64,000 nucleotides of DNA from Aurantiochytrium sp. KH105 (lineage: Eukaryota; Sar; Bigyra; Thraustochytrida; Thraustochytriidae). Below, piece by piece: positions 17,805 through 26,625 of this stretch. The stretch is taken from contig BGKB01000061.1 in the NCBI GenBank assembly GCA_003116975.1, positions 124,001 through 188,000 of the forward strand. Direction: 5' to 3'. Within the stretch, counting starts at the first letter, position 1, and each line of letters starts with the position of its first letter. A program made the position numbers and the translations under genes. The notes beneath the pieces are model-generated. The model did no database searches. It saw nothing but the letters and a program-made list of their open reading frames with translations, and was not told where the DNA came from.

Positions 17805-19559
17805 ATGACCCTTGAAAATCTTACGGTTAGGTTGACGAGTCTGCCAGTGCTGAGCGAACCGAGCAAACCCTTCTCCGCGCACCGGCGTGCGTGGGTTGAG
17901 TGGTGCTTGCGCGGGGAGTCTGCGCTCGCGTGCTGCGAACGCGAGCTCAGTGGGCTTGCCATGGAGTCTGTGTCGACGACGCCAACGCTCTCCGCCGCGG
18001 GCGCCGCGTGTGAAGATGGGGGTCCACCCTTGCCCGACATGCCTTCGCTCGAAGATGCCCTAACGCTGGCGCGCACGAAACTCGAGGACGAAGACGACGA
18101 GGAAGGCGCCGAAGCGAATGGAAAACGCAAGGCAGCCGTCTCTCTCGACCCGGCCATCATTCCTCAAGGACGATACATTGTCAAGCACAGTTCCCACAAG
18201 GTGAAATGCAAGCGCCTTCGTTTAAGTGAGGCCCTGAACCAAGGCTCCATGGAGGGGTGGAGCGAGGCGCGGAAGCGCGCTTTTCAAGGACGCGACAAGA
18301 ACCCAAATGCGTACTACTACCGCTTCAACGACCCTGGCGAAGAGCAGCGTGGTGGGGCATGGACCGCAGCAGAGAAGTCTGCTTTTCTGCAACGTGTCAA
18401 GGACCATGGAATCGACTACCAATGGGGGCTTTTCGCCATGGGTATTCCAGGTCGCGTTGGATACCAATGCTCCAACTTTTACCGCAAACTCATTGAGAAG
18501 AAAGAAATTACAGACGAGAACTACGTCATGGACGACAAGGGCAAAGCCCACTTTCTGCAAAAGAAAAAGCCCCCCAAGCCCCCCAAGCCGCCCAAGCCCC
18601 CCAAGGAGCCCAAACCTCCCAAGGAAAAGAAACCTCCCAAGGAAAAGAAACCTCCCAAGGAAAAGAAACCTCCCAAGGAGAAAAAGCCTCCCAAGGAAAA
18701 GAAACCCCCCAAGGAGAAAAAGCCTCCCAAGCCCAAGATCATCAGTAAAGGACGGCTACTGAAACCCACGAACAAGCCCGGCAAATTTGGGCAAGAAACC
18801 TTTCACTTTATCAAGTGGGCCAAGGCAACACTAACACAAGGTGACTTTGTGCTCATTCGAGACCCCACAAACGTCGACGCAGAGCCCTGCGTGGTGAAAA
18901 TTGTGGAGATTTTCCAATCGGATAGAGCGGCGCATCTCATGGGCCGACGCTACGTTTCTACGGCAATGCTTAAGACGCTTCCGGGTGGTGAGAGCGCCCT
19001 CGCAAGCATGGACAACTCTGGATCCTCCAAGGAGGTGATTGAAACGTCTGCGACATCCTTCATCGCCAAGGCCGAGTGCATTCTCAAAGTTTGTCACGTG
19101 AGCTGTGTACGCCGCATTCCGCCCAAGTCCAAGGAGATCCCCAAGTCGCGGGATGACGTCCCTGGAATCCACGAAGCCGCCCCGCTCGACGCTGTCTACT
19201 ATGCGCGTCAGTATTTCGACCTCGATGCTGAGGTTCTCGTTCGCCGGGTCTCGGCCAAGGGGGATCCGCTCAATCGGACGGCGCTTGCCAAGGCTGTCGC
19301 AGCTCAGAAACGCGCGCGCAAGCTTGAAGAGATGCGGCAAGCGCAGGAAGCAGCTGCACAAGAAGCCTCCCAAAGCGAAGCAAACAATATGGAAAATGGC
19401 AAAGAAGAGCAAGAAGATGATGATAATGACAATGACGACGACGATGACGATGAAGTTGTCGACGCTGAGGAACAAGCCGAGTACGAGCGTGCGCGTCGAG
19501 CGCGTTTGCTTGAGAACCGCCAGATGATTGCTGAGCTATTTACGGCGTCTGAAGCGTGA
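17805..19559 (+). CDS. SANT and BAH domain chromatin protein
   Basis: A 584-residue protein that probably acts in the nucleus. A SANT/Myb-like domain at ~182-232 has its helix signatures (GAWTAAEKSAFLQRVKDHG, then QWGLFAMGIPGRVGYQCSNFY). A Lys-Pro array of KPPK/KEKKPPK units fills ~254-310. A BAH domain follows at ~340-465, starting with the canonical QGDFVLIRDP entry strand and ending in VYYARQYFDLDAEVLVRR. A basic helix and a highly acidic run (~530-560) close the protein. BAH domains read nucleosomes or methylated histones, and SANT domains bind histone tails or DNA, so a chromatin-modifying complex subunit is likely. A second ATG at 17961 would remove 52 residues and keeps all domains. 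The last 20 bp overlap the 3' end of the opposite gene. Confidence 0.85.
   Translation: MTLENLTVRLTSLPVLSEPSKPFSAHRRAWVEWCLRGESALACCERELSGLAMESVSTTPTLSAAGAACEDGGPPLPDMPSLEDALTLARTKLEDEDDEEGAEANGKRKAAVSLDPAIIPQGRYIVKHSSHKVKCKRLRLSEALNQGSMEGWSEARKRAFQGRDKNPNAYYYRFNDPGEEQRGGAWTAAEKSAFLQRVKDHGIDYQWGLFAMGIPGRVGYQCSNFYRKLIEKKEITDENYVMDDKGKAHFLQKKKPPKPPKPPKPPKEPKPPKEKKPPKEKKPPKEKKPPKEKKPPKEKKPPKEKKPPKPKIISKGRLLKPTNKPGKFGQETFHFIKWAKATLTQGDFVLIRDPTNVDAEPCVVKIVEIFQSDRAAHLMGRRYVSTAMLKTLPGGESALASMDNSGSSKEVIETSATSFIAKAECILKVCHVSCVRRIPPKSKEIPKSRDDVPGIHEAAPLDAVYYARQYFDLDAEVLVRRVSAKGDPLNRTALAKAVAAQKRARKLEEMRQAQEAAAQEASQSEANNMENGKEEQEDDDNDNDDDDDDEVVDAEEQAEYERARRARLLENRQMIAELFTASEA
18567..18735 (+). repeat. 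Coding minisatellite, Lys-Pro array
   Basis: An 18-bp unit (close to CCTCCCAAGGAAAAGAAA) is repeated about six times, preceded by shorter CCCAAG units. It encodes the KPPKEK array between the SANT and BAH domains. Near-identity of units suggests recent slippage, so copy number may vary between strains. Confidence 0.85.
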
Positions 19560-22500
19560 GAGCCAGCGGACTCTGACTCACTGGAGAGGCACGCGGATAA
19601 AGGTTCTCATTCGGAATGCTTGACCGCCGTACGCGTCTATAAATGCGCTCCGCAGCGCTCGATTCACCGCCATAGGGGAGGTCCACATGCAGGATTTGGC
19701 GCGTCTCGTCAAAGGCAGTGACCGTAAAGACCTCGTCGCGGACGCGCACCTTGTCGCCTTCGCCGAGCTGACCAGAAAGATCGCTGCTGAGAATAAATGT
19801 TTGTGAATACTTTGTCACTTGTGCGTGGCCCGCGAGCTCCTGCTCGGGTGGCGCGGCGGCCGCATCGGCGCCCAAAGCTGTCTCCCATTCCAAGTGAAGC
19901 CGAAAAGGTGGTTGTGCCCAGGTCTTGATGGCAAGTGGGTACACTCGATCACCGCGAAGCCGAAAGCTCTCATTCTGTGTGAGCGGAACGTAGCCCACTG
20001 AGATGACTTGCTCTTGACTGTGATCGCCATCCTCTAGATCATTGCCAACTTCGGCGTCTGTAGCGAGAGCAAAGGAATAGTTGGCCGTGTGTTCAACCCA
20101 TACATAGCCTGCATAGTGTGCGCGCGTCGCGGCAATGGTTTGCAAGGAACCCGCATTTTGCACAAGAACATCAGATGCAAGTGCAAGCTCTCCTTCTTGT
20201 GCCGCTGGGGATGCAAAGAATGAACCCAGGAGTCCAGTCCCACTTGCAAGCTCGACGTGAAGCAAAAAGGACCCTTCCAGGGTTCCAAAGTCGAGCGTCA
20301 TCGTGTATGTGCCATTCGTGTGATCCACTGTAGACTGCAAAAAGTCGACCCAGGGGGCTCCAAAGCGAAAGGGCCGCAAGTCGTTCGCAGGAGTTTCTCC
20401 CAAGACAAGCTGCGGCGTAAAGGCATCCTGCAGCTCGGCGTGCAGGACAAAGTGGTCTCCGCCTCTGTCCAGCACGTTTCCGAAGGCGTCGCGCGCTGTG
20501 ATGCTTATCTGCAATGGCGATGTCAAGGCCGCCGCATCGCCAACGACGCTCGTCGAGGTTGTCGCAGCAAAGGCCTCTGCAGGGCTAACAACGATCTCAA
20601 ACGGCGCGATGCTCGATCCATCGCTGAGTTCGATCGTTATGTTCCAGTCGCCGGCGGAGAGCATTGTATACTTGACCTGGAATAGACCATGACTCTGGTA
20701 CGTCACGTTGCCCTCCCATCGAGCATCCTCGTGAACCGTAATTGCTTGTATGTCGTTTTCGTCTTCGCGCCGATTCCCAGAGACATCTCGAACCTGAACA
20801 TAAAAGACACCTTGCTCGCCGGCTATATTTGCGCTGACCTCCGAGCCCGAGACGCTACATTCTACCGCGGAGATTGCCCCTGGCCGCACACTAAGCCTCC
20901 GTGGGGCATCTGCGACTTGATAGAGTCGAAGCTGTTCGAGTAATTCGGACCGTCCGAGATCCGCATGCATTTCGGGCGTATTGACCGCTATAAAAACGAT
21001 AAATTCACCCGATGCTGTCGGCGTCAAGGTGATCTGAAAGCGCCCTCCGCGTTCTTCAGGATCAGCAACAATAGAGGCAGAGACGAGCATGCCATCAGGA
21101 TCCAGACCATCGTCAACGCCGCGAAGATCCGGCACGCTCCATCCGTAGACTTGCACAAGGTCGTCATGTGTGAAGACATCGTTACCAAAGGCATCCGTGA
21201 CCTGGACCTCAAAGATCGTTTCGATGCCAGCCACAAGATTTTCCAATGGTGTCCAATCGACCACGTACGAAGCCTCAGGATACGCAGCTGCAGGTACCGT
21301 GGTGGGATAAAAGGTGCTGATTTCGCGCCATCGATAAAGGGCTTCGTCTGGAACCTGCTCTGGTGTTGAGGCTAGTTGGCCAGCACGATCAAAAGTAGCC
21401 CACTCGAGCGACAGTGCCGCTGTTGGGTGGCTGCTGTCGCGAGCAAAGTCGAGCTGAATCGGCAAAAAAGCGAGTGCGGGGACCTGTGAAGGAAGTTGGG
21501 CCCAGGCCGTGATGCCAACGTCTGCCTCTGGCCACTGGTCAACGAGGAGTTTTCCGTTTACCCAAAGTCTCGCGCCACCTCCGTCAATGCGAAGACGAAA
21601 ACCAAGTCTCACCATGCCATTCTCCAAGTACGCTGTTCTCAGATCGTACTCTTCGGCACTTGGCACAGCGCCCTGAGCGGGAGCTTTGAGCAGACCAAAC
21701 ATGCGAGCTCCCCAAGCAGCACTGTTTTCGAGAAGAGGGTCCTCGTCCCAGCTCGCATAGTCGTCCCAGACAAAGGCGAGCGATTGCTCGACCTTTTCTA
21801 CCGGTTCGGAGCCAAAGAATCGCGTGCGATAATAGGCAGCATCGATGCCCCCAGGTTGCGTGACGCTGATCTGCAGCGTCCCGTTTTGCGCCACAAAGGG
21901 GACGTACGACCCATTGTAGAGCCCTTGATCAAGATCTCCCGCCATGAACTCGATGCCTTCCTCCACGTGCGTAACTCTAAACTTGACGTCCCCATTCTGC
22001 GTCAGATTGTTTCCAAAGGCATCGACGGCCTGAATCGAGACCGGGTGCAGCGCACCGGCGACGCCCTGCGTCAGACCTGCACCTCGTATGATCGCACGCG
22101 CATGCTCGACACTGTTCGGTCCCACAGTCACATTCAGAGGAGAGTCCATAATTGTTCCGATGGGTGTGTCTGTGGCATCGACCATGTAGACGGCAATGGA
22201 AGCAAAACCGGCTAGTGTTGCATTGTACGAGAGTGTATAGATTCCAGGCTCGCCATCGGCAGGGGGAGTCGTGTCAACATAAAAGGCGTGATCTGTGCGA
22301 AAGGTGATGCCGTCCGCACAAGGCCCGACTCTTGGATTGCCCGCTGCATCATGAGACTCCACCGTGAAATAGGTGATGTCGCCTGCAACAGCATATGCGT
22401 TGCCCACGCCGCTCGAAAAGCTTTGTGCTGCATCACAGGAGCCGTCGCTGACATCGACAGTGTACGCGTTTGCCTCGTTGATGGCGACGCCCCCGAGATA

Positions 22501-25500
22501 GATGAAGAGCGAGGCCTGTTCTTCGGCGCGCGCTGGCGTGTACGGGCATGAAAAGAGGTCTTCTGCTTGATGCACGCAGACGCCAACAAAATCTTCAAAG
22601 GCACCGTCGTCGAAAACGAGACGGAGCGACAGGCTTGCTGCAGCTTCTGGTGTGGTGTCTACCTTGTTGCCGAATTCGTCGCGCAAGTGAACGATAACGC
22701 TGGCTTCAATGCCCGAGGTTGCGCCGGCAGTACCTGCACCACTTGCAAAGGTGCGCCCAGCACTGGATGCCGCGTGCATAAAGGTGAGAGCGTAAGGAGA
22801 CGCTGCAATATGCTCGCAAGGTACACTGGCGCCAAACTGATTGCAGCCAATCGTTGCCTGGACGTTGACCTGGTCAGCGCGCGTGACCGTGTAGGTAGCC
22901 AAGTACTCTGAACTACCAAGATATGAAATGTCAGCCGTGACAACTTCCCCAGGTACTGACGCGTGCACAACCTGAATTGAGATAAGAGCAGAAAGGTCCT
23001 CCTCGATTCGATTCCCGTATGGGTCCCGGAGGACCAGATAAACACTCTTCAGATCGCCTACAACGTGCGTTGACACTGGAGCGGTGTCAATTCCAGATCC
23101 GGAAATATCAAAGGACGGGCCATGCGGGTGCGTGGGCTCCACTTGTAGCGAGAAGGGTGAGCCAGCTATGTGCACATTACCCACGGTGATTTCAAGAATA
23201 TGAGTGCCCGCGGCGATTGGGTCAATGACGACTTGCAACGTCGGAGGAACGTCTTCTGTTGCGTTGATGGTGCCCAAGACAACACTGTTTCCTGGCAAAA
23301 GCGTGTTGCCTGGCATGGATGCCGTTTCGAGAGTGACTGTTGCCTCGAAGAAGACGTCTTGCGTAATATTTGGATCTCCATTGGTGTATGCATCGCGCGG
23401 ATGAATAAAAAAGACGCAAGGGTCTCCGGCAATGCTCGTCTCGAGACAGCTGCCCGTGGCAAAGGTCGACGCGGCATCTACGTCGGCAGTGAGGATGGTC
23501 GTATTCATATCGGGTAAAGGAAGCAATTGATAAAGTGCGCTCGGTGGAATCACTTCGAAAGTTGCACCGTCAATGGACCATAGCAGCTGCAAATGCGCGC
23601 TGCCATCGAGTTCACGATAGTCAACCTGGATATGGTGCAGGTTTCCCTGAATTAGTTCGACAGTGACGGTTGCCGCCGTGCCGAGAGGACCATGATCCCA
23701 GTCGTCAAGGACAACGATGCCGTCGAGCGTGACTCTGGCACGATCGTTGGCCATGACGCGAAGCTGAACGGCAGTGCTTGTGGCGCTAACTGGCAGCGCG
23801 ATTGCGCCATGCCAGCGCACAGTTACATAGTCGCGTGCCGTGAGTGCGATTGGGCCGTGGCCCCAAATGAAGTCGAGAACTGTGTCCACGCGACGGAGAA
23901 AAGGATCTGCAGACTCGATAAAGGGGACGTCATAAAATTCGGCCACAAGCCCACCAGCTTTGGCAAGCGTTGCAATGGTATGGTATTCGAGGATAGGCCC
24001 CACTGGATGCGTGCAAATGTATTCATCGGCGGCGAGATGCGCACACTCAAGCATTGGAGTGCCTGGTTTGGCAGGAACAGAGTCTGTTATTTGAGCAACG
24101 AGCTTTACGGAGGACGGCAGCGCATCCTCCAGAGCAAGCCCAGTGGATGTGCGGAGAAATACCGCAAAGCTGAAGCTGTCACCCGCCTGAGTGACCCAGG
24201 TTGGATGGTAAAGGATGGAGCTTTGTGCGTCGGCATACCAGAAATCATCGTCATGAATCGTCACTTGAGCTTGATGTTGTGGACCGAGCGAGACTGGAAT
24301 GCTTGGATCATCGATGCTTCGGGGATTAAGGAGCAGGAGATCAAAGTGCTCATCATCCTCTAGCACTGCATCATCGTGGATGGAAATGTGAAAGGTCAGG
24401 CTTACAACACCTGGTAGAAAGTCAAGACGTTGCAGAGATGTGTAAGCCGCCGTAGGTGACACGTCTTCTGGACCCGCGGTGCCATACCGAAGTTCATAGT
24501 CCACAGCAACATGTCCATACCCTCCACCGGTCCGCTGCACGGTGATTTCAAGATAGTGGGCCGACTCAAGGACAGCATATGTCGGGGACGAGAAGGAGAG
24601 AGTTCCATGGTGACCGCATTGCACATGACTTTGACTCGCTGGGGAGCAGGTCCACGCAGCCGTCGACGGGCCTTGTATACAATCAACACTATAGTCCGCA
24701 AGACCTGTAGCTTCGTCAATCTTGGAAAAGGGTTCTGCCTCGTCAAAGGCGCGTGGATCTTGCGTGCCAAACGGCAAGGAAATTGCTAGCTCGCGTGCAA
24801 TTTCGTCGAAAGGAAGAACAGGGTCAGTGTATCGCCGTCCCGAACGACGAATAGAGAGCAGGATGGGGTCCCCGCAAGCGAGGCAACCGTCTTGCGCAGT
24901 GCATCGTGCGCACCGCGGATCAAAGTCAGAGCATGGCTGGCAAGTCCCATCTTCAGCTAAGTAGTGTAATTTGGCGCATTCTGTGCAAGCGCCGGAAATG
25001 GCGTCGCACGTTGTGCAGAGCTCGCCACCAGCGCTTACGTGACAGCGCGGGACGCTGCAGTCAGTGCCGGTGCGATGAGGCTTACACGCGCACACGCCCG
25101 TTGAAAGATCGCAGGTGCCTGCTCCTGAGCAATCGCTTGGGCAGAGGACTTTGGGGATGCACGTGGAGTTGTCTGAAGGGTCTGGAAAATGGGTTGTCTT
25201 GCATGCAGAACAGTCTTCACCTTCGTAGCCTTCGTAACAGTGACACATACCAGACCTTTTATCGCAAAAACCGTGGTTTTCATCGATGCAGTAATATGCT
25301 CCATCTGCCCGAGGTCCCACCATGCTCGGGCAGATTTGTCTGGGAAGTACGCCCTCATGTTCAAAACGAAGAACTTGATTGGTGCGTGAAAGTCCGGGAA
25401 GAAAGGAAAGCGTCTCATTCTCTGGGTTATACTTGACGCCGGGTGCGAAATCACCGTGAATTCCGGGTGTTCGTGCTTGGCCACCTTCGTTGATGCGCGT

Positions 25501-25818
25501 TCGTCCCCTCATGCGCAAGCTCCCGTCGCCGTACCGATCAACGAAGCCGGTTTCATAAGGCTCTGGCTCAGAAAGCGAAGAAGGTAGCGACCAACCTCTT
25601 TGATCAGAAGCTGGTCTCACCTGGTACGCCACGACGTTATTGTTGATGCCGATTTGATGACAAGAGAGCGTTGTGACTGTGAGGAACGTTGCAAGTCGAG
25701 ACGCTAAGCGCTTGTACGTTCTCATGCTTCGCCTTGATCTTCTCCTTGATCCGGGGGCTATGTTTTCAAGCTCGTCGTGCGCCGTCGACAGGCTTGGGCT
25801 CGAGCTACGAGACTGCAT
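19540..25818 (-). CDS. Giant secreted EGF / Calx-beta / PA14 / filamin-repeat protein
   Basis: A modular extracellular protein of 2,092 residues from the ATG at 25818. An alternative ATG at 25725 would give a cleaner signal peptide (MRTYKRLASRLATFLTVTTL). Cys-rich EGF/laminin-type modules occupy ~170-320, with MCHCYEGYEGEDCSAC and TGVCACKPHRTGTDC. A Calx-beta domain lies at ~405-525 (DDAVLEDDEHFDLLL). PA14 domains occur near 620-760 (GLVAEFYDVPF), a second in the middle of the protein, and a third near 1870-2000 (YAGYVWVEHTANYSF). Between them are several filamin-type immunoglobulin repeats, recognisable from AVDAFGNN, VRDVSGNRRED and VQVTDAFGNDV. There is no evident C-terminal anchor. PA14 domains bind glycans, and filamin-type repeats form rods, so a cell-surface, wall or flagellar-hair adhesin is a reasonable inference. 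The stop overlaps the BAH-protein gene. Confidence 0.88.
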   Translation of the reverse strand: MQSRSSSPSLSTAHDELENIAPGSRRRSRRSMRTYKRLASRLATFLTVTTLSCHQIGINNNVVAYQVRPASDQRGWSLPSSLSEPEPYETGFVDRYGDGSLRMRGRTRINEGGQARTPGIHGDFAPGVKYNPENETLSFLPGLSRTNQVLRFEHEGVLPRQICPSMVGPRADGAYYCIDENHGFCDKRSGMCHCYEGYEGEDCSACKTTHFPDPSDNSTCIPKVLCPSDCSGAGTCDLSTGVCACKPHRTGTDCSVPRCHVSAGGELCTTCDAISGACTECAKLHYLAEDGTCQPCSDFDPRCARCTAQDGCLACGDPILLSIRRSGRRYTDPVLPFDEIARELAISLPFGTQDPRAFDEAEPFSKIDEATGLADYSVDCIQGPSTAAWTCSPASQSHVQCGHHGTLSFSSPTYAVLESAHYLEITVQRTGGGYGHVAVDYELRYGTAGPEDVSPTAAYTSLQRLDFLPGVVSLTFHISIHDDAVLEDDEHFDLLLLNPRSIDDPSIPVSLGPQHQAQVTIHDDDFWYADAQSSILYHPTWVTQAGDSFSFAVFLRTSTGLALEDALPSSVKLVAQITDSVPAKPGTPMLECAHLAADEYICTHPVGPILEYHTIATLAKAGGLVAEFYDVPFIESADPFLRRVDTVLDFIWGHGPIALTARDYVTVRWHGAIALPVSATSTAVQLRVMANDRARVTLDGIVVLDDWDHGPLGTAATVTVELIQGNLHHIQVDYRELDGSAHLQLLWSIDGATFEVIPPSALYQLLPLPDMNTTILTADVDAASTFATGSCLETSIAGDPCVFFIHPRDAYTNGDPNITQDVFFEATVTLETASMPGNTLLPGNSVVLGTINATEDVPPTLQVVIDPIAAGTHILEITVGNVHIAGSPFSLQVEPTHPHGPSFDISGSGIDTAPVSTHVVGDLKSVYLVLRDPYGNRIEEDLSALISIQVVHASVPGEVVTADISYLGSSEYLATYTVTRADQVNVQATIGCNQFGASVPCEHIAASPYALTFMHAASSAGRTFASGAGTAGATSGIEASVIVHLRDEFGNKVDTTPEAAASLSLRLVFDDGAFEDFVGVCVHQAEDLFSCPYTPARAEEQASLFIYLGGVAINEANAYTVDVSDGSCDAAQSFSSGVGNAYAVAGDITYFTVESHDAAGNPRVGPCADGITFRTDHAFYVDTTPPADGEPGIYTLSYNATLAGFASIAVYMVDATDTPIGTIMDSPLNVTVGPNSVEHARAIIRGAGLTQGVAGALHPVSIQAVDAFGNNLTQNGDVKFRVTHVEEGIEFMAGDLDQGLYNGSYVPFVAQNGTLQISVTQPGGIDAAYYRTRFFGSEPVEKVEQSLAFVWDDYASWDEDPLLENSAAWGARMFGLLKAPAQGAVPSAEEYDLRTAYLENGMVRLGFRLRIDGGGARLWVNGKLLVDQWPEADVGITAWAQLPSQVPALAFLPIQLDFARDSSHPTAALSLEWATFDRAGQLASTPEQVPDEALYRWREISTFYPTTVPAAAYPEASYVVDWTPLENLVAGIETIFEVQVTDAFGNDVFTHDDLVQVYGWSVPDLRGVDDGLDPDGMLVSASIVADPEERGGRFQITLTPTASGEFIVFIAVNTPEMHADLGRSELLEQLRLYQVADAPRRLSVRPGAISAVECSVSGSEVSANIAGEQGVFYVQVRDVSGNRREDENDIQAITVHEDARWEGNVTYQSHGLFQVKYTMLSAGDWNITIELSDGSSIAPFEIVVSPAEAFAATTSTSVVGDAAALTSPLQISITARDAFGNVLDRGGDHFVLHAELQDAFTPQLVLGETPANDLRPFRFGAPWVDFLQSTVDHTNGTYTMTLDFGTLEGSFLLHVELASGTGLLGSFFASPAAQEGELALASDVLVQNAGSLQTIAATRAHYAGYVWVEHTANYSFALATDAEVGNDLEDGDHSQEQVISVGYVPLTQNESFRLRGDRVYPLAIKTWAQPPFRLHLEWETALGADAAAAPPEQELAGHAQVTKYSQTFILSSDLSGQLGEGDKVRVRDEVFTVTAFDETRQILHVDLPYGGESSAAERIYRRVRRSSIPNENLYPRASPVSQSPLALTLQTP

Positions 25819-25908
25819 GGTGTAGCTGTGTTGCAACAAACTCGGAGGCAGACTGCGCAAGGGCTGGCCCGACGGACAACGTCAGGGCAAGAAAACTCTA
25901 CCGCTCAG

Positions 25909-26079
25909 CAAGCAACGCGCGAGCTCACCCGTTTGTTTGCCCGCCCGGGAGACTTGGAGCATCGCTTTGCTCTCTACCTCGTTGCGAAAATTGGTCAGAC
26001 CCAGATGATCATTTATCAGTCAACGGACCATAAAGAGGTCTATTTCGATAAAGAGGCTCAACGGGTTTTCGAACACTAG
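25909..26079 (+). CDS. Possible 3' exon of a small plus-strand gene
   Basis: An open stretch of 56 codons ends in TAG at 26079, followed 16 bp later by AATAAA (26095-26100). It follows a plausible acceptor (CTCTACCGCTCAG) at 25896-25908. The peptide, including FARPGDLEHRFALYLVAKI, IYQSTDHKEVYFD and KEAQRVF, looks like folded protein rather than composition noise. There is no in-frame ATG before MIIYQ, so an upstream exon would be needed. One in-frame possibility is an ATG at 25759 with a GTGTAG donor near 25820, which would overlap the opposite gene's first codons. No family is recognised; coding status is unproved. Confidence 0.3.
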   Translation, partial: QATRELTRLFARPGDLEHRFALYLVAKIGQTQMIIYQSTDHKEVYFDKEAQRVFEH

Positions 26080-26156
26080 GGCCTAGGCACTTGAAATAAA
26101 GTTTGTGAGTGAAAAGTTACGAATTATGATGTGTAGGCCGAGGCCCTAGCCTAGGC
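26076..26156. promoter_or_regulatory. Two CCTAGG motifs upstream of the filamin/PA14 gene
   Basis: CTAGGGCCTAGGC at 26076-26088 and AGGCCCTAGCCTAGGC at 26141-26156 lie about 260-340 bp upstream of the minus-strand ATG at 25818. They belong to the recurrent CCTAGG family described elsewhere in this window. Function inferred only from recurrence. Confidence 0.35.
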
Positions 26157-26237
26157 TCGACGCTTGAGAGGACTCATGATGAGAATTGAAAAAATTGCAC
26201 ACGGTTCTAATTTTATTTGGCTTGTTGTTCCTTCGAA

Positions 26238-26494
26238 ATGGAGCATGCCAGTGAACTTCACGAAAACGTTAAACATGAGAAGGAGAAACCTTTCCGCCTG
26301 CTCGATCACGGCAAAGATGATGGCTTGGCTAGCAAAGACGCAGAGACACGCACCAAGAAATCGTAAAGATGACGCTTGGTGCTATTTTTCAGCAGGATGT
26401 CGCGTATCACGCCTACTATAATATCAGCTTGAGATCGCACCGCAGCTGTCTCGAGCCGTTCAAGCACTTTTTATGCGGACAGATTCGGCATTGA
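26238..26494 (+). CDS. Possible small plus-strand gene in two adjoining frames
   Basis: An ATG at 26238 opens 42 codons with charged, natural-looking sequence (ELHENVKHEKEKPFRLLDHG) that stops at 26366. A second frame, with its own ATG at 26369, continues to TGA at 26492-26494 and includes QQDVAYHAYYNISLRS and CLEPFKHFLCGQ. AATAAA overlaps the stop (26494-26499). Both stretches read like coding sequence, but joining them needs a shift of two bases. A very short intron (GTAAAG at 26363 to TTTTTCAG at 26392 is only ~30 nt), a sequencing error, or two separate tiny ORFs could explain this. No family is recognised. The gene would converge with the CDF transporter gene. Confidence 0.3.
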
Positions 26495-26625
26495 ATAAAA
26501 GATTTCCTTTCCTTTCCTTTTGCATATTCTGCAATGGAATAAAAACCAAATTTGAGGATCGATGAAGAAGATGCCAATTCTACGTATTGACATTGTCAAA
26601 AAGAACAAGGTGAAAAAAAAAGTGG

